Shown: positions 13,801 through 20,801 of the stretch, in pieces
Position numbering within the stretch: the first letter of the stretch is position 1
Layout: each line of letters starts with the position of its first letter
From: UBA10210 sp964408425
GTDB lineage: Archaea > Micrarchaeota > Micrarchaeia > Norongarragalinales > Norongarragalinaceae
Length of the DNA: 23,852 nt
Assembly: GCA_964408425.1 (NCBI GenBank)
Contig: CAYOZI010000014.1
Span: forward strand, 1 to 23,852
Direction of reading: 5' to 3'
Notes under the pieces: model-generated
Seen by the model: only the letters and a program-made list of their open reading frames with translations
What the model was told of the DNA's origin: nothing
The model's database searches: none
Program-made: the position numbers and the translations under genes

Positions 13801-15162
13801 CTACTCGGCTAGAATCACATGCAAACCAGGAGGAGTGCGCGAAACGTTTCCGGTCCTCAAGCCCGCAATGAACTTCACCTGCTTCTGCTCAGCCAGGTCT
13901 ATCAAACGCTGCGTTACGATTCCGTCCAAAGCCAGTGCGAAAGTCGAAGGCGAGTCGCTCAGCGTCTGCATTATCTCCCGAATGGGCACTTCCCGCTCCG
14001 TCTCCAAGGAAGAGTTCAACAGCCTCGCTTTCAGCGTTCCTTCCAACTGCTTCAAGTTCTGCTTCAACGCCTCGGCCTTGGCTTTATCCTCGTCGCTCAT
14101 TTCCGAAGGCTGGGGGGCTTTGAACACTTCTACGCGCTCCACCCGTTCCATCCTCTCCCCTTCAGGCTGCTGAATCATGGGGGCGGAAGGGCGTTCGAAC
14201 CGCGGTTCCCTTTCCCTCCTCTCGAACGGAGGCCTTGTTGGCCTGTGCTCTTCAAACCTTTGAGGAGGAGATTGCTGAGGAGGTTGATTCATCAGTTCCG
14301 CATCCCTTCTTCCCTTGTCAACGCGCTTGGCTTCCTCGAAACCGGCAACCTGGTCCAACGGAATGCGTCTCCGCAAGGCCTGAATTATTTCCTTGCGCGC
14401 CAGTTCCTCAACTTCCTTTCCAGGCGGGGCTCTAGCCACGTAATCGATGTCCGTAGCGTTGACCAATTCCTTCAGGATAATATCCCCACCGCGATCCCCA
14501 TCGAGAAAGACAGTGACTTCCTTCTGCTTGCACAAGTCGGTGATGGTCTGCCCGACGTTCGCGCCTCCCACTGCAACGACGTTCTTGATGTTGTTCTTCA
14601 AGAGGTTGATCACGTCCGCACGCCCTTCGACGACGACTATTTCCTCGGCCTTTTCTATGCCGGGCCCTGCGGGCAAAGCTTCCTTCCCGTAAGAAACTAT
14701 ATCCGCGACTTTCACATCTTCCCGGACCATTTCGCTCAATTCCTTGCTTTCCGGAATTTCCTCCACGAGCAGGGTTTTCAGCAAAATCTTAGCCCGATCG
14801 AGAACCGCCTTTCTCTTTACGTTGCGCGAATCTTCTATTCTCGAAACGTTAATCCTCGCATCGCACGGGCCTACCCTATCCACAATTTCCAACGCAGCCG
14901 CTAGGATGCTGGTTTCGACCATGTCCAAGCTCGAAGGGATCAATATCGTACCAACGCTCTTTCCCTTTCTCACTTGCGAGTCTACCTCTATCCTTCCGAT
15001 TCTACCGTTCTTCTGCAACTCGCGCAAATCCAACTCATCGCCTAGCAACCCTTCGGTCTGCCCGAAAATCGCGCCGACGATATCCGGCTTCTCGACCATC
15101 CCGTCAATCTCGAAATTCGATTTTATCATGTATTTTACCGTATCAATGTACGTTTTTCCCAT
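13801..15162 (-). CDS. dnaG: Archaeal DnaG-like primase / exosome-associated protein
   Basis: The N-terminal domain (about 1-165) starts KTYIDTVKYMIKSNFEIDG and contains KPDIVGAIFGQTEGLLG, both characteristic of archaeal DnaG. A Toprim domain follows with VVVEGRAD (Glu179) and VFLDGDRGGD (Asp221, Asp223, Asp227) as metal-binding residues. Residues about 290-345 are a Pro/Arg/Glu-rich, probably disordered linker before a C-terminal domain of about 90 residues. In archaea this protein can make RNA primers in vitro and is also a stable subunit of the RNA exosome. GGTGA stands 6 nt upstream of the ATG. The start overlaps the end of the small Toprim gene by 20 nt. Confidence 0.95.
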   Translation of the reverse strand: MGKTYIDTVKYMIKSNFEIDGMVEKPDIVGAIFGQTEGLLGDELDLRELQKNGRIGRIEVDSQVRKGKSVGTILIPSSLDMVETSILAAALEIVDRVGPCDARINVSRIEDSRNVKRKAVLDRAKILLKTLLVEEIPESKELSEMVREDVKVADIVSYGKEALPAGPGIEKAEEIVVVEGRADVINLLKNNIKNVVAVGGANVGQTITDLCKQKEVTVFLDGDRGGDIILKELVNATDIDYVARAPPGKEVEELARKEIIQALRRRIPLDQVAGFEEAKRVDKGRRDAELMNQPPQQSPPQRFEEHRPTRPPFERREREPRFERPSAPMIQQPEGERMERVERVEVFKAPQPSEMSDEDKAKAEALKQNLKQLEGTLKARLLNSSLETEREVPIREIMQTLSDSPSTFALALDGIVTQRLIDLAEQKQVKFIAGLRTGNVSRTPPGLHVILAE

Positions 15163-15547
15163 TCAATTCACCTTTTTCTTTCAACTGCAAAAACCTCGAA
15201 CCGCTTTCCTCGACGTTGTTGAAACGCAGCACGCCCCTCAGTTTCCTCGCGAAAACCGAGTCCGTGCTTATCCCGTTTTCTTCAAACAGCGTTTTGAAAA
15301 ACGATTCCTTCCTCTTTCCCTCCGCGTCGAAATCCATCAGGAGAAAAACCTTTTCTTGCGGCGAAGCCAGCACCTCCGAAACCCTCTTCAAAAGGGATTC
15401 CGAAGAGCCGTTTGCCGTTACGAAACGGGCTTTCACCCCGATTTCCTCCAACGCTTTCACGTCGCGCTTTCCCTCAACAAGGACAACCCGGTTTTCCAGA
15501 ACCCGCACCAATTTTGCGAGTTCTTCCAAACGCGTTTTCCTCTTCAT
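15143..15547 (-). CDS. Small Toprim-domain protein (UPF0292/M5-like)
   Basis: This 134-residue protein is little more than a Toprim fold. VVLVEGKRD gives the conserved Glu25, and FLLMDFDAEGKR gives the DxD pair Asp72 and Asp74. Small archaeal Toprim proteins of this type are related to RNase M5-like and primase-like nucleases and are often encoded beside dnaG. Their substrate is not established. The 3' end overlaps the dnaG start by 20 nt, so the two are very likely co-translated. The ATG at 15547 was chosen because VVLVEGKRD then begins at the usual distance. The 148 nt upstream, to the CBS gene, show no convincing gene. Confidence 0.82.
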   Translation of the reverse strand: MKRKTRLEELAKLVRVLENRVVLVEGKRDVKALEEIGVKARFVTANGSSESLLKRVSEVLASPQEKVFLLMDFDAEGKRKESFFKTLFEENGISTDSVFARKLRGVLRFNNVEESGSRFLQLKEKGELNGKNVH

Positions 15548-15695
15548 TTGGGCAAGCGCCTTGTTTGTTCAAACACGCGCGCGCTTTGTTAACTGCGAAT
15601 TCATCGCCCCTCTTCCGTCCGCTACGCTGGAAGCAATGGAATCTCACAGCGTATTGCGGGAGAAGGGCTTTGCGAGCCATCCAAGCGCGTGGGTT

Positions 15696-16109
15696 TTAAA
15701 CCAAGCTTTGCTTTTCCGCAATCAGGTCGTACAAAGAAGGAGATATTTTGATGATATCCGTCGAGGAGATCATCCCTGCAACGCTTTTTCCCTTAATCAC
15801 GACTAGACGTCTGACTTTCCGCCTGCCCATTTCCCTCGCCGCTTCCGACAAGTCCGAATCGGCTGAAATGCCGACTAGAGGCTTGCTCGCCAGGGCGGCG
15901 ATGTCGCAGTTCGTTTTTTTGAGTGCCAAACACTTTTTCACCAAATCCGAGTCCGTTACAATCCCGTAAATCCTGCCGTTCTTTTCGACCAGCAGGCTTC
16001 CGACGTTGTTGTCAGCCATTTTTTTGGCGGCCTCGAAAACCGAGGCTTTTTCGTCTATCGTGACAAGGCGTGACTTCATGCAGTCTCCAACTTTGATGCC
16101 CGTGTCCAT
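15696..16109 (-). CDS. Two-CBS-domain protein
   Basis: The 137 residues consist of a CBS pair. The first repeat is VGDCMKSRLVTIDEKASVFE and onward to GIVTDSDLVKK (about 7-60). The second is ISADSDLSEAAREMG with GMISSTDIIKI (about 80-125). CBS pairs bind adenine nucleotides or S-adenosylmethionine and act as regulatory modules. As a stand-alone protein its partner cannot be told from the sequence. A TATA box (TTTTTATACG on the minus strand, 16134-16143) lies about 29 nt upstream of the ATG, so the transcript is predicted to be leaderless. Confidence 0.9.
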   Translation of the reverse strand: MDTGIKVGDCMKSRLVTIDEKASVFEAAKKMADNNVGSLLVEKNGRIYGIVTDSDLVKKCLALKKTNCDIAALASKPLVGISADSDLSEAAREMGRRKVRRLVVIKGKSVAGMISSTDIIKISPSLYDLIAEKQSLV

Positions 16110-16209
16110 TGCTTAATCATTAGTGGGTTAGAGCGTATAAAAACCTAACCTGAAAGCGAAATGGAAAACGACGATAAGCGAAGTCGCGGTTTTAAAGAAA
16201 GGCGCGTTA

Positions 16210-16605
16210 ATGAAAACCATGACCCACTACGACAAAGGTTCTTTTTTCGAACGCCAGCTGAAGAAAAGCCTTGAGGAAAAAGGGTTTTTCGTAGTGCGCG
16301 CGGCTGGAAGCGGAGTGGCGGGAGACGCGCCCGATCTCATTGCGCTGAGGTCGGGAAAGGGATTCGGAATAGAATGCAAGGCGTGGAAGAACGACATTTT
16401 CCTGGACAAGCCGACGGTCATTTCCTACAGGGAGTGGGAAAAAATCACAGGCAAGCCTGTTTATCTCGCTTGGAAAAAGCCGAGAAAAGAATGGCGTTTC
16501 TTTTCGCTATTCACCCTGAGGGAAACCGAAAGGGGTTTCGCTATAGGAAAAAAAGACTATGAAGCGGGAATGTTTCTCGACGATATTCTGAAAAGCTCAA
16601 AGTAG
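16210..16605 (+). CDS. hjc: Holliday junction resolvase Hjc
   Basis: This archaeal nuclease cuts four-way DNA junctions in recombination and repair. The catalytic pattern is KGSFFERQLKKSL (Glu14), VVRAAGSG (28-35), DAPDLIAL (Asp42) and GIECKAW (Glu55 and Lys57), the E...D...ExK core of the family. The length of 131 residues is typical. Two start codons are possible, ATG at 16210 or ATG at 16219. A TATA box at 16191-16198 fits a leaderless message beginning at the second, giving an N-terminus MTHYDKGS closer to other Hjc proteins. The last 9 nt overlap the end of the convergent pth2 gene. Confidence 0.92.
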   Translation: MKTMTHYDKGSFFERQLKKSLEEKGFFVVRAAGSGVAGDAPDLIALRSGKGFGIECKAWKNDIFLDKPTVISYREWEKITGKPVYLAWKKPRKEWRFFSLFTLRETERGFAIGKKDYEAGMFLDDILKSSK

Positions 16606-16935
16606 CTTCAAATTCCCGGTTATCGAATCGATTTCATCCTCCTCAGCAGGACCTATCGCCAACGCGGTAACGCTTCCAGCCGGAATCTGCGTTCTACCTG
16701 CATCCCTTATCAAAGCGCAAGGCAGCTTCCTTCGTTTTGCCTTGTCGAACAATTCCAAAAGCTCGTTGTCGGATGAAACCTTCAAAACAATTTTCTCCAT
16801 CCCCTCGTTCAACCACTGGTCCCTTGCGGAAACAGGGGTTTTTTCGAACGCATCGATGGACGCATGCGCTGCCTGGGCCGCGCTCTTTCCCTTCCCCATT
16901 TTCAATGACGCATTCAGCACGATCGCTTGCTTCAT
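16597..16935 (-). CDS. pth2: Peptidyl-tRNA hydrolase, Pth2 type
   Basis: This enzyme releases peptides from prematurely dissociated peptidyl-tRNA. The 112-residue length, the opening KQAIVLNASLKMGKGKSAAQ, the AAHAS helix, and the C-terminal DAGRTQIPAGS and LAIGPA are the conserved Pth2 features. The ATG at 16935 is preceded by GTGG at the usual distance. It converges on hjc with an overlap of 9 nt, so neither gene has a private terminator between them. Confidence 0.95.
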   Translation of the reverse strand: MKQAIVLNASLKMGKGKSAAQAAHASIDAFEKTPVSARDQWLNEGMEKIVLKVSSDNELLELFDKAKRRKLPCALIRDAGRTQIPAGSVTALAIGPAEEDEIDSITGNLKLL

Positions 16936-16999
16936 TCAAACCACTTAATCTGTTGAAGATGAAACTAATTCTTTAAACGCTACCCCCGCAAGGTAAAAA

Positions 17000-17152
17000 T
17001 CACGTTGCTGGAATGGCGAAGAACAACAGCCACAACCCCACCGCCACTGCTAACAGGAAAAGATTCAGTTCCACCACTCCAAGACCCGCTAGGACGAGCA
17101 CTAACGCCGCTCGGAAGTCGCGGAACCCGGTGGGCATCGGCAATAGGGACAT
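17000..17152 (-). CDS. Small hydrophobic membrane protein, 50 aa
   Basis: This short minus-strand ORF starts at ATG and ends at TGA. Its translation starts MSLLPMPTGFRDFRAAL. From residue 14 almost all residues are hydrophobic, giving two adjoining membrane segments (about 14-28 and 30-48: LVLVLAGLGVV, LFLLAVAVGLWLLFFAI) with one Glu-Leu-Asn turn between. A TATA-like run (TTTTAAA on the minus strand, 17178-17184) is centred about 29 nt upstream of the ATG, so it looks like a leaderless gene. No family is recognised. It lies downstream of a second short membrane ORF on the same strand, and together they fill most of the space between pth2 and asnS. Its reality rests on composition and promoter placement. 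Confidence 0.6.
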   Translation of the reverse strand: MSLLPMPTGFRDFRAALVLVLAGLGVVELNLFLLAVAVGLWLLFFAIPAT

Positions 17153-17177
17153 TGAAGAGATTCGATAGGAAAGGGGG

Positions 17178-17184
17178 TTTTAAA
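17178..17184 (-). promoter_or_regulatory. TATA-like box for the 50-aa membrane protein
   Basis: The minus-strand sequence TTTTAAA is centred about 29 nt before the start codon at 17152, at the spacing seen for the other leaderless genes of this window. It overlaps a poly-A/T stretch that follows the upstream 57-aa ORF, so a terminator-like role is also possible. Confidence 0.4.
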
Positions 17185-17194
17185 AAAGTTTTTT

Positions 17195-17368
17195 TCAGGC
17201 TAGAAACTCCTTTTTCCTGAATTCAGGGTGGTGAGGGTGGTATACGGCGATGAAAAACAGGGCGGCCAATGCAAGGTATAAGTCGTTGAACAGGAACAGG
17301 CTGGAGAAAAAGAACGCTGCTAGGATGAACGAAATGCCGCTGTCGAAACCGCTATGATAAAAGTACAT
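17195..17368 (-). CDS. Small membrane protein, 57 aa
   Basis: The minus-strand ORF runs from ATG to TGA and begins MYFYHSGFDSGISF. Two hydrophobic segments (about 11-27, ISFILAAFFFSSLFLF, and 30-43, LYLALAALFFIAV) are joined by Asn-Asp, and the polar tail HPHHPEFRKKEFLA is rich in His and Lys. GAGG lies 5 nt upstream of the ATG within GAGGTTGG. A TATA box (CTTTTATACC on the minus strand, 17415-17424) stands about 50 nt upstream. The His-rich tail might bind metal, but this is speculation. No family is recognised. Confidence 0.6.
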   Translation of the reverse strand: MYFYHSGFDSGISFILAAFFFSSLFLFNDLYLALAALFFIAVYHPHHPEFRKKEFLA

Positions 17369-17414
17369 TCCAACCTCGACGTTTTACCCTGCCCTTAGTA
17401 AAGCGTTTTTACGG

Positions 17415-17424
17415 GTATAAAAGC
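17415..17424 (-). promoter_or_regulatory. TATA box for the 57-aa membrane protein
   Basis: The minus-strand sequence CTTTTATACC matches an archaeal TATA box. It would set a transcription start about 25 nt upstream of the ATG at 17368 and leave room for the GAGGTTGG ribosome-binding site. A separate box for the divergent asnS (TTTAAA at 17482-17487) lies further right. Confidence 0.5.
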
Positions 17425-17523
17425 CTTAAAAGCGGCGTAAAAATTTGTGCAAACGTCCATGTCGGACCGACGGGCAAACCCTTTAAACGAATTGCCGCAG
17501 TAATAGCTTTTTCAAAAAGGCAG

Positions 17524-18816
17524 ATGAAAATGAAGGGAAACATTTCGAAAATTTCCGAGGTTTTGGAAGGAAAACGCCAGAGCGTCACGCTCCGCGGGTG
17601 GATACACCGAAAGCGGGTTCAAGGAAACTTGATTTTCCTTTCGCTGCGAGATTCGAGCGGAACCATCCAGATTGCCGTGAAGAAGGACGCGGTTTCCGAA
17701 AAAGAGTTCAAGGACGCGGAAAAAGCGCTTATAGAATCCAGCATTGTAGTGGAAGGCGAGGTAAAGAAAGACGAGCGCGCGCCGGAAGGATTCGAAATCC
17801 AGGTCAAATCATTCCACGTTATCCACTTTAGCGAAATCTTCCCTATTTCCAAAGACAAGAGCACCGAATTCCTGCTGGACGTCCGCCACCTCTGGCTTCG
17901 CTCGACGCACTTGACGAACGTCATGAAAGCCAGGGCGGAAATCGTCAAGGACTTGAGGCTGTTTTTCGACGAGAGGAAGTTCGTTGAAGTCGCCCCGCCC
18001 ATGATTACTACTTCCGCATGCGAAGGCGGAAGCACGCTTTTCGAATTCGATTACTTCGGGCAAAAGGCGTATCTAACGCAATCCGGTCAGTTGTACAACG
18101 AGGCGTTCATTACGGCGCTAGAGAAAGTGTTCATCCTCGCGCCTTCATTCCGCGCCGAGAAATCCCGCACGGTAAAGCACTTGACCGAATACTGGCATTT
18201 GGAGGAAGAAGCGGCGTTCTTCGACAACGAGGACAACATGAAACTGCAGGAGGAAATGGTCGAGTTCGTAGCGCAAAGGCTTTCGAAAAACCCGTTGCTG
18301 AAACATTTCAACCGAAAACCGGAAGAATTGAAGCTTGTAAAGACCCCGTTCCACCGATTGAGCTATGATAAGGCGATTGACAAGCTCAACTCGCTCGGCT
18401 GCAAGACGGAGTGGGGAGACGATTTCGGGGTCGAGCACGAAGGGCTTTTGACCAAAGGGCTGGAAAAACCGCTGTTCGTCTACGAATGGCCGAGAAAAAC
18501 AAAGGCGTTTTACATGGAAATCGCCGACGATGGGGAGCACGTAAAGAATGCGGATATGCTGGCTCCAGAAGGGCATGGCGAGTTGATAGGCGGAAGCGAA
18601 AGGATTTGGGAGTACGACAAGCTCTTGCAAAGAATGAAAGAGCAGAAACTCTACGTAAAAGATTACGAATGGTATCTCGATCTTCGCAAATACGGAAGCG
18701 TGCCCCACAGCGGGTTCGGGTTGGGCATAGAGCGTTTCGTAAAATGGCTTTTGAACCTTGAGCATATACGCGACGCGATTCCCTTCCCGCGCGTGATAAA
18801 CAGGGCCTATCCTTAG
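17524..18816 (+). CDS. asnS: Asparaginyl-tRNA synthetase
   Basis: This is a class IIb synthetase with an N-terminal OB-fold anticodon-binding domain (about 18-110, starting VTLRGWIHRKR) and a catalytic domain. Class II motif 2 is FRAEKSRTVKHLTEYWHLE, and motif 3 is SGFGLGIERFVKW. Several signatures favour asparagine over aspartate. TQSGQLYNEA appears where archaeal AspRS has QSPQLYKQ, AEKSRT stands in place of AEEHNT, and GELIGGSERI occurs near the end with HIRDAIPFPR. The length of 430 residues is right. The anticodon domain is intact, so this is not the truncated asparagine-synthetase paralogue. The ATG at 17524 has an in-frame ATG two codons later. TTTAAA at 17482-17487 is a likely TATA box. 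The last 4 nt overlap the convergent Lrp gene. Confidence 0.85.
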   Translation: MKMKGNISKISEVLEGKRQSVTLRGWIHRKRVQGNLIFLSLRDSSGTIQIAVKKDAVSEKEFKDAEKALIESSIVVEGEVKKDERAPEGFEIQVKSFHVIHFSEIFPISKDKSTEFLLDVRHLWLRSTHLTNVMKARAEIVKDLRLFFDERKFVEVAPPMITTSACEGGSTLFEFDYFGQKAYLTQSGQLYNEAFITALEKVFILAPSFRAEKSRTVKHLTEYWHLEEEAAFFDNEDNMKLQEEMVEFVAQRLSKNPLLKHFNRKPEELKLVKTPFHRLSYDKAIDKLNSLGCKTEWGDDFGVEHEGLLTKGLEKPLFVYEWPRKTKAFYMEIADDGEHVKNADMLAPEGHGELIGGSERIWEYDKLLQRMKEQKLYVKDYEWYLDLRKYGSVPHSGFGLGIERFVKWLLNLEHIRDAIPFPRVINRAYP

Positions 18817-19262
18817 AGCGTCAGGTAATTTTCCTTTACGGTATTCAAAATCAAGTGCGAATCCGTATGCTCTACCCCTTCGATGTCCAAAATTTTCTTC
18901 ACCGTTTGGGACAATTCCCGACGGTTTTTCACCCTTACCAACGCCATGCTGTCAAAAGAGCCGGTAACATCCCAAACCGAAACCACTTGCGGAAGTTTCG
19001 CTATTGAACTCTGCACTTTCAACAACGGCTGCTTGCGAATCGTAATTTCTATCAACGCGGTCAAATCGAACCCTAGCTTTTCCCAGTCCAAATCCGCGCC
19101 ATATCGTTTCACGATCTTCTCCCGCTCCAAACGCCGTACCCGCTGGGCTATGGTGGATGTGGAAGAACCGAGTTTTTTCGCTATTTCCCTCAGCGACCTC
19201 CTCGAATTCTCGCTCAGCTCCCAAACCAGCTTTTCGTCCAGCTCGTCCATTTTTTTGTCCAT
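18813..19262 (-). CDS. Lrp/AsnC-family transcriptional regulator
   Basis: The 149 residues comprise an N-terminal winged helix-turn-helix (about 6-60: LDEKLVWELSENSRRSLREI, then KKLGSSTSTIAQRVRRLERE) and a C-terminal RAM ligand-binding and oligomerisation domain (about 70-140: LTALIEITI, VVSVWDVTGSFDSMALVRV). Such proteins bind amino acids as octamers and control amino-acid metabolism. The gene is divergent from glutamine synthetase across 152 nt that contain two short inverted repeats, and it is tail to tail with asnS. This makes glnA, itself and possibly other nitrogen genes its most likely targets (inference). Its TATA box (TTTTAAAAA on the minus strand, about 19284-19292) predicts a leaderless message. 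Confidence 0.93.
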   Translation of the reverse strand: MDKKMDELDEKLVWELSENSRRSLREIAKKLGSSTSTIAQRVRRLEREKIVKRYGADLDWEKLGFDLTALIEITIRKQPLLKVQSSIAKLPQVVSVWDVTGSFDSMALVRVKNRRELSQTVKKILDIEGVEHTDSHLILNTVKENYLTL

Positions 19263-19297
19263 AAAACCCTTACGGACCGCAAATTTTTAAAACGATT

Positions 19298-19327
19298 GTT
19301 CGGAACGGATAGTTTTTTCAATCCGTT
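19298..19327. promoter_or_regulatory. Candidate operator: overlapping inverted repeats between lrp and glnA
   Basis: GTTCGGAAC (19298-19306) is a perfect 9-base palindrome. It overlaps AACGGAT (19304-19310), which has its exact inverted partner ATCCGTT at 19321-19327 after a 10-nt T-rich spacer. The block lies directly upstream of the lrp TATA box and about 20 nt upstream of the AT-rich glnA TATA region, where a dimeric regulator could affect both genes. Binding by the neighbouring Lrp protein is inferred. Confidence 0.45.
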
Positions 19328-19345
19328 TGTCTGGAAAAAAGCGGG

Positions 19346-19357
19346 AAAATATTTATT
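19346..19357 (+). promoter_or_regulatory. TATA region for glutamine synthetase
   Basis: AAAATATTTATT lies about 63 nt before the GTG start. Transcription would begin near 19378 and give a leader of about 35 nt that contains the ribosome-binding site GAGGTGG (19402-19408). This gene therefore differs from its leaderless neighbours. Confidence 0.5.
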
Positions 19358-19414
19358 GCCGTTCGTTTTTCGGGTTAAAGTCGGTTGTTTTTACTGGTTT
19401 AGAGGTGGGGTTAA

Positions 19415-20722
19415 GTGAAATTGGACGAAGTCAAGAAATCGGGCGCGGAATTCATTTCCATGCAGTTCGTCGACATTCTCGGCAACATCAAAAGCTGCGA
19501 GACGACGGTCGAGCATTTCGAGGAGGTTAACGAAAGCGGGGGCTTGTGGTTCGACGGCTCTTCAATCCAGGGATTCACGCGAATATTCGAGAGCGACATG
19601 TTCCTCAAGCCGGACGGGGAATTCACGCTGTTGCCGTGGACCGAGAATAAAGTAGCCAGAATAATCTGCAGCGTTTACAACCGCGACAAAACGCCTTTCG
19701 AAGGCGACCCGAGGAATATCCTGAAGAGAAACCTGGACGAGGCGAAGAAAAAGGGCTTCGATTATTTCGTAGGCCCTGAATTGGAGTTTTTCCTGTTCAA
19801 GGATATGAATGGAGCGACAATCCAGCCCGACCCTCACGACAAGGGCGGTTATTTCGACTGGAGCCCGTTTGACGAGGGATCCGAAGTAAAGAGGGAGGTT
19901 ATGGCAACGCTCCAGCAAATGGGAGTGCCTATGGAAAGGTTGAGCCACGAAGTGGCGCACGGCCAGCACGAGATAGGATTCAGGTACTCGCACGCGTTGG
20001 AAATGGCGGACAGGGTTTTGCTCATCAAGAGCGTAGTGAAAATAATCGCTAAAAAACACGGGTTGTACGCTTCGTTCATGCCCAAGCCTTTGTTCGGAAA
20101 GAACGGCAGCGGAATGCACGTGCACCAAAGCCTGTGGAAGAACGGGGAAAACGCGTTTTACGGGGAAGGGAACGAATACAATTTGAGCGAAACCGCATTG
20201 AGTTTCGCCGCAGGGCAAATGAAGCATGCGCGCGCTTTTGCCGGAGTAATAGCGCCTACGGTGAATTCTTACAAACGCCTTGTTCCGGGTTACGAAGCGC
20301 CGGTTTACGTTTGTTGGGGGAGGGTGAATAGAAGCGCGATGATTCGCGTTCCGGAAGTGCACGGGAAGAAGGCGACGAGGATAGAATTGCGCTGTCCGGA
20401 CGCTTCAGCCAACCCTTACCTCGCTTTTTCGGCAATGCTAGCTGCGGGGTTGGACGGGATGGAGAATAACGAAAAACCTCCTGCGGCTGTCGAAGAGAGC
20501 GTTTACGATTTTGATGATGAAAAACTGAAAAAATTTTACGTGCAAACGCTTCCCGGTTCGCTCGGAGAGGCGATCGAGGAAACGAGGAAAAGCGGTTTGA
20601 TGAAGAAAGCGTTGGGAGAGCATGCTTTTGAAAAGCATTTGAAGGCGCAGGAAAGGCAGTGGAACGAATTCAGGCTGCACGTCACCGATTGGGAGATCAA
20701 AACTTATCTTCCAAGGCTGTAG
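19415..20722 (+). CDS. glnA: Glutamine synthetase, type I-alpha
   Basis: This enzyme makes glutamine from glutamate, ammonia and ATP. Class I features are VDILGNIKS (24-32), WFDGSSIQGF, GPELEFFLF, EVAHGQHEIGF, NGSGMHVHQS (metal and substrate binding), GVIAPTVNSYKRL and RNRSAMIR-like VNRSAMIRVP. The protein has 435 residues. Neither the extra insertion nor the adenylylation tyrosine motif of the beta subtype is visible, so control by adenylylation is unlikely and feedback or transcriptional control is expected. The GTG start at 19415 is supported by GAGGTGG 6 nt upstream. It is preceded by a divergent Lrp/AsnC gene and followed by a terminator-like hairpin. Confidence 0.96.
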   Translation: MKLDEVKKSGAEFISMQFVDILGNIKSCETTVEHFEEVNESGGLWFDGSSIQGFTRIFESDMFLKPDGEFTLLPWTENKVARIICSVYNRDKTPFEGDPRNILKRNLDEAKKKGFDYFVGPELEFFLFKDMNGATIQPDPHDKGGYFDWSPFDEGSEVKREVMATLQQMGVPMERLSHEVAHGQHEIGFRYSHALEMADRVLLIKSVVKIIAKKHGLYASFMPKPLFGKNGSGMHVHQSLWKNGENAFYGEGNEYNLSETALSFAAGQMKHARAFAGVIAPTVNSYKRLVPGYEAPVYVCWGRVNRSAMIRVPEVHGKKATRIELRCPDASANPYLAFSAMLAAGLDGMENNEKPPAAVEESVYDFDDEKLKKFYVQTLPGSLGEAIEETRKSGLMKKALGEHAFEKHLKAQERQWNEFRLHVTDWEIKTYLPRL

Positions 20723-20746
20723 GCAACCCTGAGGAAAACGAAAGGC

Positions 20747-20776
20747 GGGCGTCGACGGAAACCGACGCCCTTTTTT
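20747..20776 (+). terminator. Hairpin plus T-run downstream of glnA
   Basis: GGGCGTCG (20747-20754) pairs perfectly with CGACGCCC (20763-20770) around an 8-nt loop, and six T follow at once. This is the shape of a bacterial intrinsic terminator. Archaeal RNA polymerase needs mainly the T-run, so the hairpin may add efficiency or protect the 3' end. It is the only such structure noticed in the window. Confidence 0.75.
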
Positions 20777-20801
20777 ATTTCCATTCGGACAAGACTATTT
20801 T

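Noticed and set aside
15474..15680. 68-codon minus-strand ORF upstream of the Toprim gene
   Set aside because: It overlaps the Toprim gene start in another frame, has no ribosome-binding site and shows no recognisable pattern. It is treated as chance, and the 148-nt spacer is left without a gene.
17005..17220. 71-codon plus-strand ORF downstream of pth2
   Set aside because: Its composition (Pro, Arg and Thr rich, no pattern) is unconvincing, and the opposite strand holds hydrophobic ORFs with promoters.
17524..18816. Aspartyl-tRNA synthetase
   Set aside because: The class IIb fold is shared, but SGQLYNEA, AEKSRT and GELIGGSERI are asparaginyl-type. Archaeal AspRS would show QSPQLYKQ and AEEHNT.
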